This document shows, one piece after another, positions 1-12,539 of a DNA stretch of 64,000 nt. Position numbers and translations under genes: made by a program. Origin of the DNA: Enoplolaimus lenunculus (taxonomy: Eukaryota > Nematoda > Enoplea > Enoplida > Thoracostomopsidae); assembly GCA_030248215.1 (NCBI GenBank), contig JASANG010002610.1, positions 151,521-215,520 of the forward strand. Direction: 5' to 3'. Below the pieces are notes generated by a model. The model saw only the letters and a program-made list of their open reading frames with translations. It searched no databases and had not been told where the DNA came from. Position 1 is the first letter of the stretch. Every line of letters begins with the position of its first letter.

Positions 1-782
1 CGATACCGCTGACGCCTCTGGCCACCGGTACTCGAGAAACATGTAACGCAAAATAAAATTTTCCGTAGCCGACTTCTGTGCTCGAAGCCGGCCACACTAC
101 CAAATGAAAACGGTAAAACGCAAATTAACAACAATGAAATAACGCTTAGTAGGCATTCGCAAAAGTTTGAGTGCCATACAGGCAATGTGAAGATGAAAAT
201 AAACTGAATGCCTGAAGTGCTAAGACACACCTGCTTTTATACCCAAAATATTGGCTAACAGAAATTTGCATAAACCGAAGCTTATTTGCATAAGCTTCCG
301 AAAAATTTTAAAATTTTATCAAAATTTTAAAAACCGGCTGTTGATTTGCATAAGCCGGGAAATTCAAAAGAAACAAAACAAACCCAAGCAACACGACAAC
401 AATAACAATAAGTAACAAATAGGGGGTAACAGTTAAGCGCAGGACGGGGGAGTAAAAACGCCTAAGACCCCGGGTAGGCATAGGAAATTATTAACCCACT
501 CTATCCAGGTAACTGCAAGCTCGAATACAACCGCATATGCGTGCACCCGTAATTGTGACTGAAGGTCTAAAAATTTTAAAACCGCTAAATTGGACGCCTT
601 AGAATCGCCCCACTCTGTGGCCACTCTCTTGCGGCCACAGAGTAGACGTTCTCACCGCGTCATGAAAATCAATAAAAATACAGCGGTTTCGACCCTGAGC
701 GGAAAATTCCGCAGTTTCCGGGCAAACTTTAGAAAGAAGTACTTTTTATTTTCAAGTGCATGAACCCAAGGCCATCCCCACA
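1..782 (-). repeat. 3' LTR (partial at window edge)
   Basis: Near-identical to 2432-3213. It holds a TATAAAAG-like box (complement of 234-241) and a GTGGCC-based hairpin around 611-645. Confidence 0.8.
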
Positions 783-2431
783 TCCCCTCCTCTTAAGGCT
801 TGATGTCCCCATCAAGGGGTTGCGAGGCAACTTCTAGATAATGCCCAGAGGAGCGCCAAGGGAAGGACCTGGGTACATGCCACTTGATCAGAGTGCCCGT
901 TGCGGGTGAGCATAAACAAATGTGCCATTAAAAAATTCAAGATATAACTAGCAAATTTGGGTAGGACAAAAGATTTTGTTTAAATGAATATAGAAAACCA
1001 AGCTTACTCCCCAAAATTTTTAAGCGCTACATTTATAGAAAAATATAACGAATTTAAAAAAAACCATTGAGATCAATCACTGTAAGAGATGAATTTTTTT
1101 GTCTTTGAATAGTGCGTTCATAACTGAATTTGAATCATATAATGTGACGAACTTGCGTATTGTTGAATCAACGGCTGTTCTCGGATCCTGGTCGATTAAG
1201 TGACCTAAAACTGTGTATAAAGATGTACCATTACACCTGAATTTAAACGGCAGAAAGTAATGCATGAAGGAAATTGCATAAAAAATGTGCGATCAGCATA
1301 CGAAACGAATTGCCCTTAACTGAAATTTTATGTCTTTAAATACCGAAAAAAACTTAGGCTGAGAAAAAAGAACTGGTAAAAAAGTTAGTTGAATACGCTA
1401 AGGGGGCGAGTACAATATATAAGAGATTGAGATCAGTTTCTAGGTCCGGTGATATGCCTTCAATTTGCTCGAACTTAGCAAATATTCTTACCAAAACTCT
1501 AGGTCTGGAATGCCTCATATGTGAGAAAAATAACTCACACATAAGACACTCACGGCGTAGCCCCCATATAAGGTTGGGACCCGGCACTTAAGCCTGAGCC
1601 ACCTATCCTTGGCGATCCCAATCTTATGGTAGTGTTATAGTAACTTGTAAAGTCAGCTCAGCTGCGCTTGCTTAGCCGTGTTCGGGATAGGAATTCCGTG
1701 CCCAGACCTAGAGTGCCCCTATAGTCCATACCCATTATCACCGGATCCGTGGATTGCTTTAATCAAGCAATCAAATCAACGTCTAACCGGCTGCTGAGCC
1801 GGCCAGCCGAACCACGGCTGGACTTTTCGGCCGCAACGATCGGGGCTAGGAGACTCTTATCCTCGCGCTTTCCTGCCCCAGGTTAAAACTTCTGACCACC
1901 GCGGCGAGACTCCCTCGCCATCCGGTGGGCAGGCAAAATTCGGAGCGCGGGGAAAAACAAATTTTTGGTAAAAAGGATTTGGTCAAAAAGGAAAAAGAAA
2001 AATGGGGACCCGCACCGTCCATTTTTAGGACTGTAGAAATTTTTACTATACGCAACAATCGTTCAATACTCGGGGCCCAAAAATTAGCCGGGAAAAGAAA
2101 AAGGAAAAAGGAAAAAGAAAAATATCCATCCCTAGTCCGGACAATAACAACATATTCTAACTCGGACTCGCTCGGTCGCGAATCGAGCCAGTCCGAGTCA
2201 GAGTCAACAAAAACAGCCCCGTCCAGCGGGGATTGACGCGTCAAAAGCAACAGGAAAGTAACAAACAAGGGTAAAACAGCTCTCTTTGTAGTTCAACTGC
2301 AACAAAGTTTCGGAAGCTTCTTGGAAAGTCTAATAGACTACCCCTTTTGAACTGAACCTTCGAGTTTTATTACTAAAGAATTTTGTAAGTACCAATACAT
2401 ATTAAGCACGTTAAATTTTTATCATATTTCC
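783..2431 (-). mobile_element. Interior of the LTR element
   Basis: This stretch between the two LTRs has no recognised retroviral domain. It contains a polypurine tract at its low-coordinate edge and an A/G-rich, low-complexity part near 1960-2130 whose open frames are biased (Lys/Glu on plus, Phe/Ser on minus). A clear primer-binding site was not identified. Confidence 0.6.
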
Positions 2432-3213
2432 CGATACCGCTGACGCCTCTGGCCACCGGTACTCGAGAAACATGTAACGCAAAATAAAATTTTCCGTAGC
2501 CGACTTCTGTGCTCGAAGCCGGCCACACTACCAAATGAAAACGGTAAAACGCAAATTAACAACAATGAAATAACGCTTAGTAGGCATTCGCAAAAGTTTG
2601 AGTGCCATACAGGCAATGTGAAGATGAAAATAAACTGAATGCCTGAAGTGCTAAGACAGCACCTGCTTTTATACCCAAAATATTGGCTAACAGAAATTTG
2701 CATAAACCGAAGCTTATTTGCATAAGCTTCCGAAAAATTTTAAAATTTTATCAAAATTTTAAAAACCGGCTGTTGATTTGCATAAGCCGGGAAATTCAAA
2801 AGAAACAAAACAAACCCAAGCAACACGACAACAATAACAATAAGTAACAAATAGGGGGTAACAGTTAAGCGCAGGACGGGGGAGTAAAAACGCCTAAGAC
2901 CCCGGGTAGGCATAGGAAATTATTAACCCACTCTATCTAGGTAACTGCAAGCTCGAATACAACCGCATATGCGTGCACCCGTAATTGTGACTGAAGGTCT
3001 AAAAATTTTAAAACCGCTAAATTGGACGCCTTAGAATCGCCCCACTCTGTGGCCACTCTCTTGCGGCCACAGAGTAGACGTTCTCACCGCGTCATGAAAA
3101 TCAATAAAAATACAGCGGTTTCGACCCTGAGCGGAAAATTCCGCAGTTTCCGGGCAAACTTTAGAAAGAAGTACTTTTTATTTTCAAGTGCATGAACCCA
3201 AGGCCATCCCCAC
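2432..3213 (-). repeat. 5' LTR
   Basis: Second copy of the direct repeat. A TATAAAAG-like box lies at the complement of 2666-2673, about 540 bases from the LTR start, a plausible promoter position. The true LTR end may lie further left (towards about 2290), since the matching copy is cut by the window edge. Confidence 0.75.
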
Positions 3214-3738
3214 AGTCTCATTTGAGAAGCGGTGTGCCAAACAGTGACGCTGTCATGACATGATTTCCGTTCACGAAAATGCAACCTCGTGTATGAAAAT
3301 TTTTTAATGGAAAATTCAGAAGATTATTTAATAAAATCTGTTTGAAAAACGTTAGTTTTGTTGTCATTCCACAATTTTCGTGAGGAAATATATCCCAGTG
3401 CCATTATTCATCCCCTTGTCTACGTCTGTTGGTGATAAACGAAGATTCAGGGTCACGTTATATTTGTTCGTTTTCACGTCAAAGTACCGGAGAGTTTCTG
3501 AGCCGTTGGATATTTGAAAACTCTGATGCATGTATGACACATTCTGGCACACCAGTCTGAGGGTAGACAACATATGAAAACACTACCCTACCGCCAGCTG
3601 CAGCATTTCTGACGACCCTAAAATATTGTTTATACTCGGTGGTAAAGGGTACGCATTTTGTGTTTCACTCTAAGTTAGTTCAAGGTGGATCAAAAACGTA
3701 CCGCACTGTAAGGCAGAATTCCACAATGGGGGCTAGCC
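3214..3738. other. Spacer, no gene seen
   Basis: There is no supported coding sequence. A sequence near 3640-3660 reading GTGGT...GGGTACGC resembles the A box of a tRNA-derived repeat, but no matching B box was found. Confidence 0.4.
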
Positions 3739-3946
3739 GGCCAATGTAAAGAACAGATGCGTAATAGTATTATAAGCCTAAGCCTAAGCCTAAGCCTAAG
3801 CATAAGCCTAAGCCTAAGTGTAAGAATGAGCATATTCCTAAGCCTAAGCCTAAGCTTAAGCCAAACAAAAAAATTAGTCTAAAGCTTAAGCTTACTCTAT
3901 TCTAGTCCCACAGAAAAACGTTCCGCCTCTGATCTTTACATGAGCC
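3739..3946 (+). mobile_element. MITE family A (TTAGGC-bearing)
   Basis: The ends are imperfect inverted repeats (GGCCAATGTAAAGAACAG and the complement of CTGATCTTTACATGAGCC). Inside are two blocks of CCTAAG hexamers, split by the family spacer AAGAATGAGCATATTC, followed by the family sequence AGCTTAAGCTTACTCTATTC. Confidence 0.85.
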
Positions 3947-4718
3947 CGCTAACCTAAGTCGCAATTCCGCTAATTTGTAATTGGGGTAAATTACGGCTCG
4001 CGGTACGACTAACATTTAACGGCAGAAAAAAACCTGGCCAAAAGAATTTAAATAATGTACAAAGTAGGATTTACTTATTTTTCATACAATTTTCAGTTAT
4101 GCTACTTTATCTATGAAAAAATACGCGGTTCCAGATCCGCGTTGCCCCACGGCCGCTGCAACGCTGAAGCAACATATCACAACTATCTGCCATACCAACC
4201 AAACCATATAGTATTTTAAAGTAATGCTGGAGTGAAAAATAAAACACGGAAGGATGACAAACATTCGAGACATATCGCGATTCATAATGGTCCTTAAAGA
4301 GATTTTTTATGTAACGACCACAGTGCAGCGTTGGTTACCGTGTACTCTATGAAAAAACTTAGCGGCAGACCCGCGGTTGTGACCACGGGCACCCAGTAGG
4401 ACCAACTCCAAATTTTGAGTTAAAGATTTAGTTTAGAATTGCGTTTCGCTTCTTCAGGCTCACGAACTTTTTTCACTATTGTTCACCGCACGAGTTCTCG
4501 GCTAAAAATTGTGGATTCGCCGCCAAGTGCGTAGCCAGGATCCAGTCGCAGGGATATGTTTCTGTGTCTGCTGAAATTTCGGGATTGGATATTTTCAGTT
4601 CACCCCTCCTTTTGCATCCACCCTTGGTGGTGGTCATATATCGCGATTCATGATGGACCTTAGCGATAAAAACTAAAAAAAACACCAACGGCATCGTTGA
4701 ACCACTGGCAGGTCCACT

Positions 4719-4921
4719 GGCCCATGTTACTTTTAAGGGCGGCCAGGTTTCTGGCGGGGCTATAAAAGAGTAGGTTTAGATTCTAGATTACATCTTTTTG
4801 TTTAGGCTTAGGCTTAGGTTTAGGCTTAGACTTAGGAACACACTTTTGCAACGCTTAGATTTAGGCTTAGGCTTACGAATACGCTTTATCTACTGTTACG
4901 CTCGTAAAAGTAACAGCGGCC
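4719..4921 (-). mobile_element. MITE family B (TTAGGC-bearing)
   Basis: It starts GGCCCATGTTACTTTTAAGG and ends CTCGTAAAAGTAACAGCGG as its inverted partner. It contains the family B segments GGTTTCTGGxGGGxCTATAAAA and two TTAGGC blocks. Confidence 0.8.
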
Positions 4922-5465
4922 TGCTCATTAATATCGCGCGGCTCCGACACCGTTAGAAATTACTGGATCCGCCATACGCCTAGACAACTCAAACTGTGAA
5001 TGGCGTATATTAAAAGAAAGCGTAAAAACAACCATGGCTGTGCTGGCTCTGCGTTGTGTAAGCCGCAAAATAACCACTAATCATTAATTTACGGCTGATT
5101 GAGCACATAACTGCATTGTCTCAATAGCTTATTGTCATCAAAACGCCGGTGCAGAGTCCCTGCAGCCACGCCCAACCTTATTTAGAATTTATTGTTTTTA
5201 TGTTTTTAATCTTAAAAGATCAAAGCTTTATTGTTAAGTGCCAAGTTTTCGCTTTTCCCATCTTTACAACACTATAGGAGCATAGATTTTTTAAATTAAT
5301 ATGAAAATATGTTCAAGTGTTAAACGTAAGCATTACTTTAGCATTGAAAGTACACACCTAAGTATAACCTTGCATTATCGCTCAAGTTTTTGATACAAGA
5401 CAACTAAACGTTAAATTCAACGGATACTTGCAATACCGGATATATATCAGTACAGTACGTGCTAT
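4922..5465. other. Gene-free stretch with a fragment of family G
   Basis: Bases 5330-5455 match the interior of the TACTGTAGTGACCCG family (CCTTGCATTATCGCTCAAG and GGATATATATCAGT). The rest shows nothing. Confidence 0.5.
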
Positions 5466-5640
5466 ATAAATAGACAACGCGCATAACAATTTGTTACACG
5501 TAAGCGTAGTGGAAAATCTTCACAAGACGTGACGATCCGCTCGTGCTCGAACCTAAAACTTCTATAGTGAGTTGTGATGGTAAACACCATCCAGCCGAGC
5601 AATTCATCGTTCGAATCCTAGTTTAGAATAAAATTGTGAT
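5466..5640 (+). repeat. Partial tRNA-cored element (family L)
   Basis: It shares TCACAAGACGTGA and the tRNA-like core with the intact copies at 14541 and 19050. An A-box-like TATAGTGAGTTGTGATGG (from about 5562) and a B-box-like GTTCGAATCCT (from about 5609) remain. The terminal inverted repeats are not visible, so it is a decayed or truncated copy. Confidence 0.55.
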
Positions 5641-6547
5641 TAACGAGCAAAAACTCATAAGTTTCCTTCGACAGATATCTGACGACCTGTCTTGGCACAA
5701 TAAAATACCTAACAGTCTTTTCAAAATCTATTCGTACTTTTATCCTATACACCATGTAACATATCAAACCAGGGCCGCAACTACTGAGAACATGAGGCGG
5801 AGCGGGCCATCTCGTCCTACGAACATCCTCGCCGTGTCAAAATTTCTGGCAGATCAATAGTTTAATGGTGTAAGTTTTTGCAAACTATTAAAATTTAAAC
5901 ATAATAAGCCTAACTTTGTGTAACTTTTTAGTGTTAAGTAAATTTAAAGACTACTAAAAACGCTAGAAAGTATTAATAATTGAATAAAAAACGTTTAAGT
6001 GGTTTGAGCAGCAGTTTTCACTCACAAAATAGCAAGGAGCATTGTTTGTAAAGCTAAAGCTTATAAGTTTATCAGAAAATGTTACAATTTATGGTGGAAA
6101 TTGGCAAATTGTTTTTAACCAATTTTCACAGCGGCGAATACTGTTTGATGATAAGCTGGGTCGTATATGCTATAACCAACCGCCCGCTGGCTACAGCTCG
6201 GCCGTAGTTGGCTGTCGGCATGGCCGGTCCCCCTGCAAAGCCGGCGGCAAACATATCATTGATAGCAAAGCTTTCGACTATAGTAAAATTGAGATATCAT
6301 GAAATAGGTTTGCATTAAAATTGACCACGTTACAGCGGTTGTTGCAGTAAGCATTGCATTTTTTACGAACGCTATAGTAATTTTAAAACTACCAGAATGT
6401 AAAATTTGACAGATTTTTCGTATGAACTCTCTTGCAATAATGTCACATGTAACTCAATTTTCACACGCAGAGAAACTTCAAGATAAAACGTTTAGGTTGC
6501 GTTTAGCGAAATTAACGAATTTCTGGAATATCTGACGTTTTATAATA

Positions 6548-6886
6548 ATGGGTCATCCACTTAATAATGCGCGCAGAGTTATGAAAAATGTTCACTTATC
6601 CCTTAGGACTAGTGTCCAAATTCGATGCTATAACCAGGGTCTGATGACAATACACACCGTGTACAAAGATAGCCTGTTTCGTCTTGACAGTGTTCCAAGG
6701 GAGCCGAACAGGGACCAAATGGAGTTGCTCGGTAGGGAAAGACTACTGACTAAAGGCAGACTGTCGCTACAGCGTTGTTTCTGCGAAATAATTTTTAATT
6801 TATTTGTGCATACTTACCTTTTGCTAAAACAAATGTACATCTCGTTATTGTGTAAGGACAGGACATTATGCCCTGAGGCACAATGA
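6548..6886 (+). other. Coding-like open stretch, unassigned
   Basis: A 112-codon frame opens with ATG and encodes a basic protein segment with no domain that I recognise. Its middle (about residues 37-75) looks more protein-like than chance. No convincing splice sites tie it to the coding-like stretch just downstream, and no homologue is known to me. It could be an exon, a relic of a transposon gene, or random. Confidence 0.25.
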
Positions 6887-7038
6887 CCCTATAGACACTG
6901 GAGATCCTGTAATGAAGGATGTCTGTGTTGTCCTTGGACTCTGCAAAGAGACTAGTTCTAAATATAAGGTCCTTCTAAACAGTGTTCTAGATATTGACAT
7001 GGATCCTTACGCAGACCTGGACAGTCTTTTGCAGTAGT
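6856..7038 (+). CDS. Unassigned coding-like terminal segment
   Basis: An open frame of about 60 codons ends in TAG at 7036-7038. It has balanced codon use and an acidic C-terminus ending ADLDSLLQ. The stretch GDPVMKDVCVVLGLCKETSS looks like folded protein. A possible acceptor (GTGTAAG, about 6851-6857) precedes it. It may be the last exon of a host gene, or of a transposon-encoded protein, whose earlier exons I cannot place. No function is proposed. Confidence 0.35.
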
Positions 7039-7039
7039 A

Positions 7040-8211
7040 CGCGCCTGCGCTATTACGTGAACGTTCCATAATTTGAAGGCCGCAGCCTACATTTTAACCT
7101 ATTCTTCAAGCTTAGATCAAAAACATATAAAACCGCACTTAGAGATTGTAGTGAATAGCACTACTTCTATGTGGCATTTCGCTTCGGGATTGGCCACGTC
7201 ATGAGAAACAGCCCGTGCCTGATTACGGGAAAAATCAGCAAAGATCTACAAATAAATAAAAAACTGGTGATTTGAAAAAGCAAAATAATCATGATTTTTA
7301 CATCCTTCTTCGACAAACTAAAACGTCACCGAAGCTTTCTGTATGAACCTCCGAAGCAGACCCATTAATTATACTTTACAATGTGGGAAATTATAGAAAT
7401 GAACATTCGCGGAAATGTTGTCATTCAGTTACGCAACTGAAATTTCATTTAAATACAGATCGGGGGTGCACGGTTTACGTGACACCCCATGAACCGGTCC
7501 GGTTTCAAAAAACGGCTCATTGTTCGGAACGAAATCGGACAGTCATAGTCTATAATGCATACCGTTATTATATCTGACAGCCCTTTCGTTCTTGTGGTAC
7601 TTATGAAAGATTGAGGATCAGTATATTTCAATTATCTTTCAAAAAAACCGCTTTTTACATTATTCGAACATCGAAACCAAAATATTGCACCATAAATAAA
7701 TATGGCAAACTGGCAAAGATTCTTTACCTAAAACCAAAATCACATAAATCATTTAAATATTTTAATAAACAACTGTCACACGATGTGGTTATCTCTTTTT
7801 TTCCTAACTGATGGTGCCGTCTATATATTAGTTGAATGGCAAAGAACGGTTCATGCAGTCCTATATTCGCCGTGGAATACACCGCAATAGCATTTGTTTA
7901 AACAAATATAAGAAACAAAACAACGGAAACTGACACCCATTTTTACTGGAATCGGACACGATCGAGGCTATGACTTGCTAGGCCGCCCCCCCTACGGATA
8001 GGTCACCGCCTTAACGGTCGTATTCGCCTCCAGGAAGGTATATGGTGCTAACCTCAGTACCGCAAACGGATAATATTTCACGCCATACTAGGATAGACCG
8101 TGGCTAGATGGTTGGAAGGAGGCGTCAAACCAGAAAAATAGGCCACTCTGAGAAAGTTTGAATTTTGGTACGGTGCTCCATGCATGACACCGGGACGTTC
8201 TCAAGAGATAG
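7040..8211. other. Gene-free stretch
   Basis: I see only short shadow frames and AT-rich spacer here, with no repeat family recognised except weak GC-rich patches near 7980-8050. Confidence 0.4.
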
Positions 8212-8590
8212 TACTGTAGTGATCCGAATAAGAGGGAGGACTGATATTTATTTGGCCTCTCCAGAGGGTACCCCCCTGTTATTCGGGTACGGACTGCTAC
8301 TTATTTTTAACCCACGCTCCGCCACCCTTCGTTACTGATATATATCCGGTATTGCAACTATTCGTTGAATTAAACGTTTATTTGTCTTGCGTCGATAGCT
8401 TGAGCGATCATGCAAGGTTACACTTAGGAATGTACTTTCAAAATTTAAGTACGCATGGACTCTAATTAGGATTTAGGGACTCTATCCGCTAACGGACTCT
8501 TATTTAGGATACGGACTCTTATTGATTGGGACTCTGAATGGGGATCCCCCTCTGATTACCCCACACCCTATTATTCGAGTCACTACTGTA
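8212..8590 (-). mobile_element. MITE family G
   Basis: It opens TACTGTAGTGATCCGAATAAG and closes with the inverted partner ending GTCACTACTGTA. The interior carries repeated GGACTCT motifs and GCAAGGTTACACTTAGGAATG, which recur in copies at 33503, 35628, 48138 and 49892. The TA at both edges suggests a Tc1/mariner-type 2-bp target duplication. Confidence 0.8.
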
Positions 8591-9677
8591 ATATTCTTTT
8601 GGTGTTCGTACACTTTCCGTCACAGGCTTAGCTAACCCTCCCTTTTTAAGCCTAAACCTGCGAGCACCAGCCTAAGCTGTAACTTTAAAAGTGAACAAAA
8701 ATCTTTCAAAATTTTCACAACTACACAAAACCGCATCAATGAATGATAAACACATCTCCCGGATCACCGCTATGCTCCACCGCATCCGTGGAGCAGATAA
8801 GGTTTAAAACGAAATTGATATTCACAAACGCATAAGAAAATAAAATGGAAAATATACTCACTCTCACGAGAAGAGCGAAAATTCTTAGCACGCTAAAAAT
8901 GGTAAAAAATGTAAACATTGTTTCGGGCAAAAACGGGCTGTCTTGGTGCCCTGACCCTCCTTGCCTGGGGTTCAAGGGGACGCTTTCCACAATACCGAAT
9001 CTAGGTTATTCGTATAAACTCAATTGCGAAGTTTAACTGGATAGTGAAATAAAAAATTACGGAAGCGAACGCCAATATTTACCGGAAATGGATATGCGGT
9101 TATATCCTGTTTAATAAGAACAGTGACGCAAAATTGAAACTGGTAAGTTGAAATTAAGTCCAAACAATTATTTGAGCCATTTTGTCAAATTAAACAAAGA
9201 GTATTGCAAGCGTTGTATTACTTGAATAATTTGGCTGAAAAACTATCAACTAACGACTGCTTGTGTTATGTCTATGCTAATTTTAAATCAAAGGAAGTTA
9301 GCAATTTGTTTACAAAATTTGTGAACTGAATATTGCAGGTTTTGCTAGCTTTTCAGCGAAATAGTGCCCTGTTTAAATTGAACAAAACTGCAATTATACA
9401 AAATGTGATAATTTTTGTTGACACTTCTGTAGCGGAAGAAACATTTTCTGACAGGAAAATACGTTTTGTTATCTGAAATTTTATATTAGATATGCCACGG
9501 CAATATTGAAAAATAAGCGATTCGAGGCGATAATAGTTAACCAGATGCAAGTACTGAATGCAATAATAAAACACGAAAAATCGCAATATTCAAGCCGCCT
9601 TTTAAAGGCGTCTTTTTTGATGTGGGCGAGAAACAGTTTAGTTTTCAAGTTCGAAACAAAAATCAGTGTTGTATCTA
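8591..9677. other. Gene-free stretch
   Basis: No supported gene. A short ACCGGAAATGGATATGCGGTTATATCCTG-like tail near 9080-9110 recurs near 46715 and 48005, which suggests decayed ends of the CAGGGTGCAACCGG family. Confidence 0.35.
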
Positions 9678-9935
9678 CGCTGTAAATTGCAGTGAGTTGA
9701 TTTTAACTCATAATAAGTGGAATCACTCAATCTGAGTTAGGACAATCAGAAGTCACAATTCTGAGTTGATTCAACTCATTCTGATTTAATTAGTTAACTA
9801 CCACGGAGTCAACTCAACTCATAATGAGACTCAACTCAACTCAGAATGAGTTAAAGATTAACTACTGTTATCGACTCAGAAATAAACTAACTTTCCGTTT
9901 GAGTTGTATAAATAACTCTATAGGATTTTACAGTG
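9678..9935 (+). mobile_element. Palindromic MITE family H (TGAGTT-rich)
   Basis: The ends are (CG)CTGTAAATTGCAGTGAG and the inverted partner TTTTACAGTG. The interior is packed with alternating TGAGTT and AACTCA, so the whole element can fold back on itself. Related copies lie at 25080-25305 and 34356-34607. Confidence 0.75.
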
Positions 9936-11630
9936 TAGAATTTAAATTCAAAAGTCTACAAATTAAAAAATTGTCCGCAAATTTTGCTAAAAAGTAATAA
10001 TATCAATCAAAAATTTGAAAACCAAAATATGAAATTTTGAATTACATAGCTAAATGACAACAAAAATACGCTTGACCCCAAACGAAGATAAATTTTGATT
10101 TCGAGTTTTTTACAATGATGGTAACTGTTATATAAAAAAATGAGACAATGTTGAAACAGCCATTAAAACGACATTTGCTATCACACAACGCTTGTGGAAA
10201 CAACAAAAATATCGCTGTTATTAAAGACGAGAACCACCCTGGAATATGCCACATATATCTAGTCACACTGACACGGTCTAAGCAGCGAGAGAGAAAATAT
10301 TCCAATTTAACAGTCCTCTTGGGGACCGGTCGTTTTAAAGTCTCTCTCTCTCTTGAATGCACCCGAGTAAAACCAGCATAAATCTCTGTTCCACAGGTTC
10401 GTATCTTTCACTCTCACATGCGTACAAACACGGGGCAGTTAAAGCAATGATTCGTACGCCGCTATCAGGGCTCAGGCTTCAGAGAGAAAACAGCGGAATG
10501 TTCGTAAAAAATGTTCATGGAATTATATGATAATTTTCCGGTAAAATTGTGTATAAGAGCCGGATACTCGTGTATACGATGTCACATATTACATACGTCA
10601 CAAGTGGATGGTTCGTGATGCGCACGGTATTGGAACTGGAAACTGGTTGCAACAATCCAAGCTTAACTTTTTCCCGCATAGATTATACTATGAGCAACTA
10701 ATTGCAAACTGTGTACGTGTTATAAATGCACAATGCGCAGCGTTTAACAATTATTACACGCATATATGTGTGCACGCAACCTTCAGAAGACAGAAAATTG
10801 GCTTTTCTTTGAGAACGTAACTAAAAATGAAAGCGGAGTTTCTGTATCAGGCCCAACTCGCCTCGTACCGCGACTTATTTTTTGCAGCCGTTCCATGGGG
10901 CACCAGGAAAAAAAACAGCGCCCCACCTGCCGCTCGAAAATACCAGTTAAATTACAGAATTAACAACATTTCGGCGATTTTTATGTTAAATTTACAATTT
11001 TGGTCTTCTTGCAACTTATACTTATTCTGCACTGTTTGAAGTAAGACTTGAACGAGCGGTGGACAGAAAAGTTCCGTGGCCAATAGAAGTTTTAGCCTTT
11101 AGCCAGCTGAAAAACTCAGCTTCTGGGCTAAAAATTTCAAACCCGAGAGAAATTCATATTCGAGTTTATGAAGTATTTTATCCCGTGGCTCGTCGCATGA
11201 GTCGACCAATTGCGACAATTTGACGCTGCTGACCAAGTGTGATTGCACTTCCACATAATTGCAATACCGCATATATCAATTAAGTAGCGTAGATTATCAA
11301 GACGTTTGCACAATTTGCATTTAACGCAATTATATCACATATTGGGTTGAGGTAGGATTTGCGAAAATTTTCGAGATATTCTTTCAAACATTATTTTTCC
11401 GCTGTCTTTCTGTGGGTATTAATTATAATATAATTTTTGCAATTTAGCTCATAATAATAACTGTAATTGATAAACTTGTCGAAATTAAACAGATTACAGT
11501 TTTATACCCTAATTAATTTCAAGTAGGGCATTATAACTTGTATTTATGCACGACGATTTTGATGAATTCTGTCTGTAGTTATGAATGGTATTTTATTCTG
11601 TAGAATAGTGTCCTGTCCATCGTTGAGAAT
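9936..11630. other. Gene-free stretch
   Basis: Short overlapping frames on both strands around 10040-10380 mirror each other and show no domain. A GAGA/CTCT-rich patch (10285-10360) gives inverted simple sequence. No gene is supported. Confidence 0.4.
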
Positions 11631-11829
11631 GGCCAATGTTATTTTAAGGGGCGTAACAGTAGATTAAGCGTATTCCTAAGCCTAAGCGTAAGCCTAAGCG
11701 TTGCGAAAATGTGTTCCTAAGCCTAAGCCTAAGCCTAAGCCTAACTACGCAAAAAATGTAATCTAGAATCTAAAACTACTCTTTTTTGACCCTCCAGGAA
11801 CCTGAACGCCCCTTAGAGTAACATGGGCC
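11631..11829 (+). mobile_element. MITE family B (TTAGGC-bearing)
   Basis: It runs from GGCCAATGTTATTTTAAGG to CCTTAGAGTAACATGGGCC, good inverted ends. Two CCTAAG blocks are separated by the family spacer CGTTGCGAAAATGTGTTC. Confidence 0.85.
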
Positions 11830-12121
11830 GTTGGAACAACTATTGATAAACAAACCAACATAGAAATAAAATATCCAAGGGATTAATCAAAATTGAGAGA
11901 ATACTCGTAAGTGTAAGCATAGTGTTACTCAAACAGTATTTATTCAGAATATAGCAGATACTAGTCGTATTACTGGTGGTATGAATAAAGTCTGAGAGTA
12001 TAGCAAATTGGGAAGTCTTGTTGGAATGCCGTCCAAATCCGCTGTTTTTTTATACAAACCGCACCGCGAGATATTTCTTGATATATAATCGTCATAAATT
12101 CATATATAATAAGTTTGGTTC

Positions 12122-12376
12122 GGCCCATGTTACTTTAAAGGGCGTAAAGGTTTCTGGTGGGTCTATAAAAAAGTAGGTTTCGATTCCAGATTATATTTTT
12201 TACTTAAGCTTAGTTCTTAGGCTTCGGCTTAGGCTTAGGAACACATTTTTGAAACGGTTAGGCTTACGCTTAGGCTTACGCTTAGGAACACGTTTTTGAA
12301 ACGGTTAGACGTAGGCTTAGGTATAGGAATACGCTTAATGTACCTACTGTTACGCCCCTGAAAGTAACGTTTGCCT
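12122..12376 (-). mobile_element. MITE family B with 8-bp target duplication
   Basis: It starts GGCCCATGTTACTTTAAAGG and ends AAAGTAACGTTTGCC. The exact octamer TTTGGTTC flanks both sides. The interior has three hexamer blocks with a duplicated GAAACGGTTAG spacer, so it is slightly longer than its sisters. Confidence 0.85.
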
Positions 12377-12539
12377 TTGGTTCTATGATTTCTGTCAAGC
12401 TTATCAAATTTAAATACTGTGGCCGTATTCTTAACGCATGTGGCACCTAGCGCCAGTTGTGGTTAGTCTTGTAACTTTCAACTAACCAAATGACGAACTC
12501 GCAAATTCAGCATATTTCTTGCGTTCAGTTTACCTGCCT

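Larger units (their letters stand above)
1..3213 (-). mobile_element. LTR-type retroelement with short interior, 3' LTR cut by window start
   Basis: Bases 1-782 and 2432-3213 are direct repeats that differ at about two positions, as expected for the LTRs of a recent insertion. A purine-rich tract on the minus strand (complement of 783-794) directly abuts the TG end of the low-coordinate LTR, which makes that copy the 3' LTR and sets the orientation to minus. The LTR starts TGTGGGG on the minus strand. Its other end is not visible in the first copy, because the window begins inside it. The interior is only about 1.65 kb, with no recognisable gag, protease, reverse transcriptase or integrase. 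It is therefore a fossil or non-autonomous (TRIM/LARD-like) element; LTR identity argues it is young. The superfamily cannot be assigned. Confidence 0.8.

Noticed and set aside
1590-1760. 5S rRNA-like words (TCCCGAACACGGCTAAGC on minus)
   Set aside because: Only a short segment resembles 5S; the flanking helices and length do not fit, and it lies inside the LTR element.
1846-2268. 140-codon minus frame and its plus partner at 1925-2236
   Set aside because: Both are low-complexity products of an A/G-rich tract within the LTR element and mirror each other; no retroviral domain is visible.
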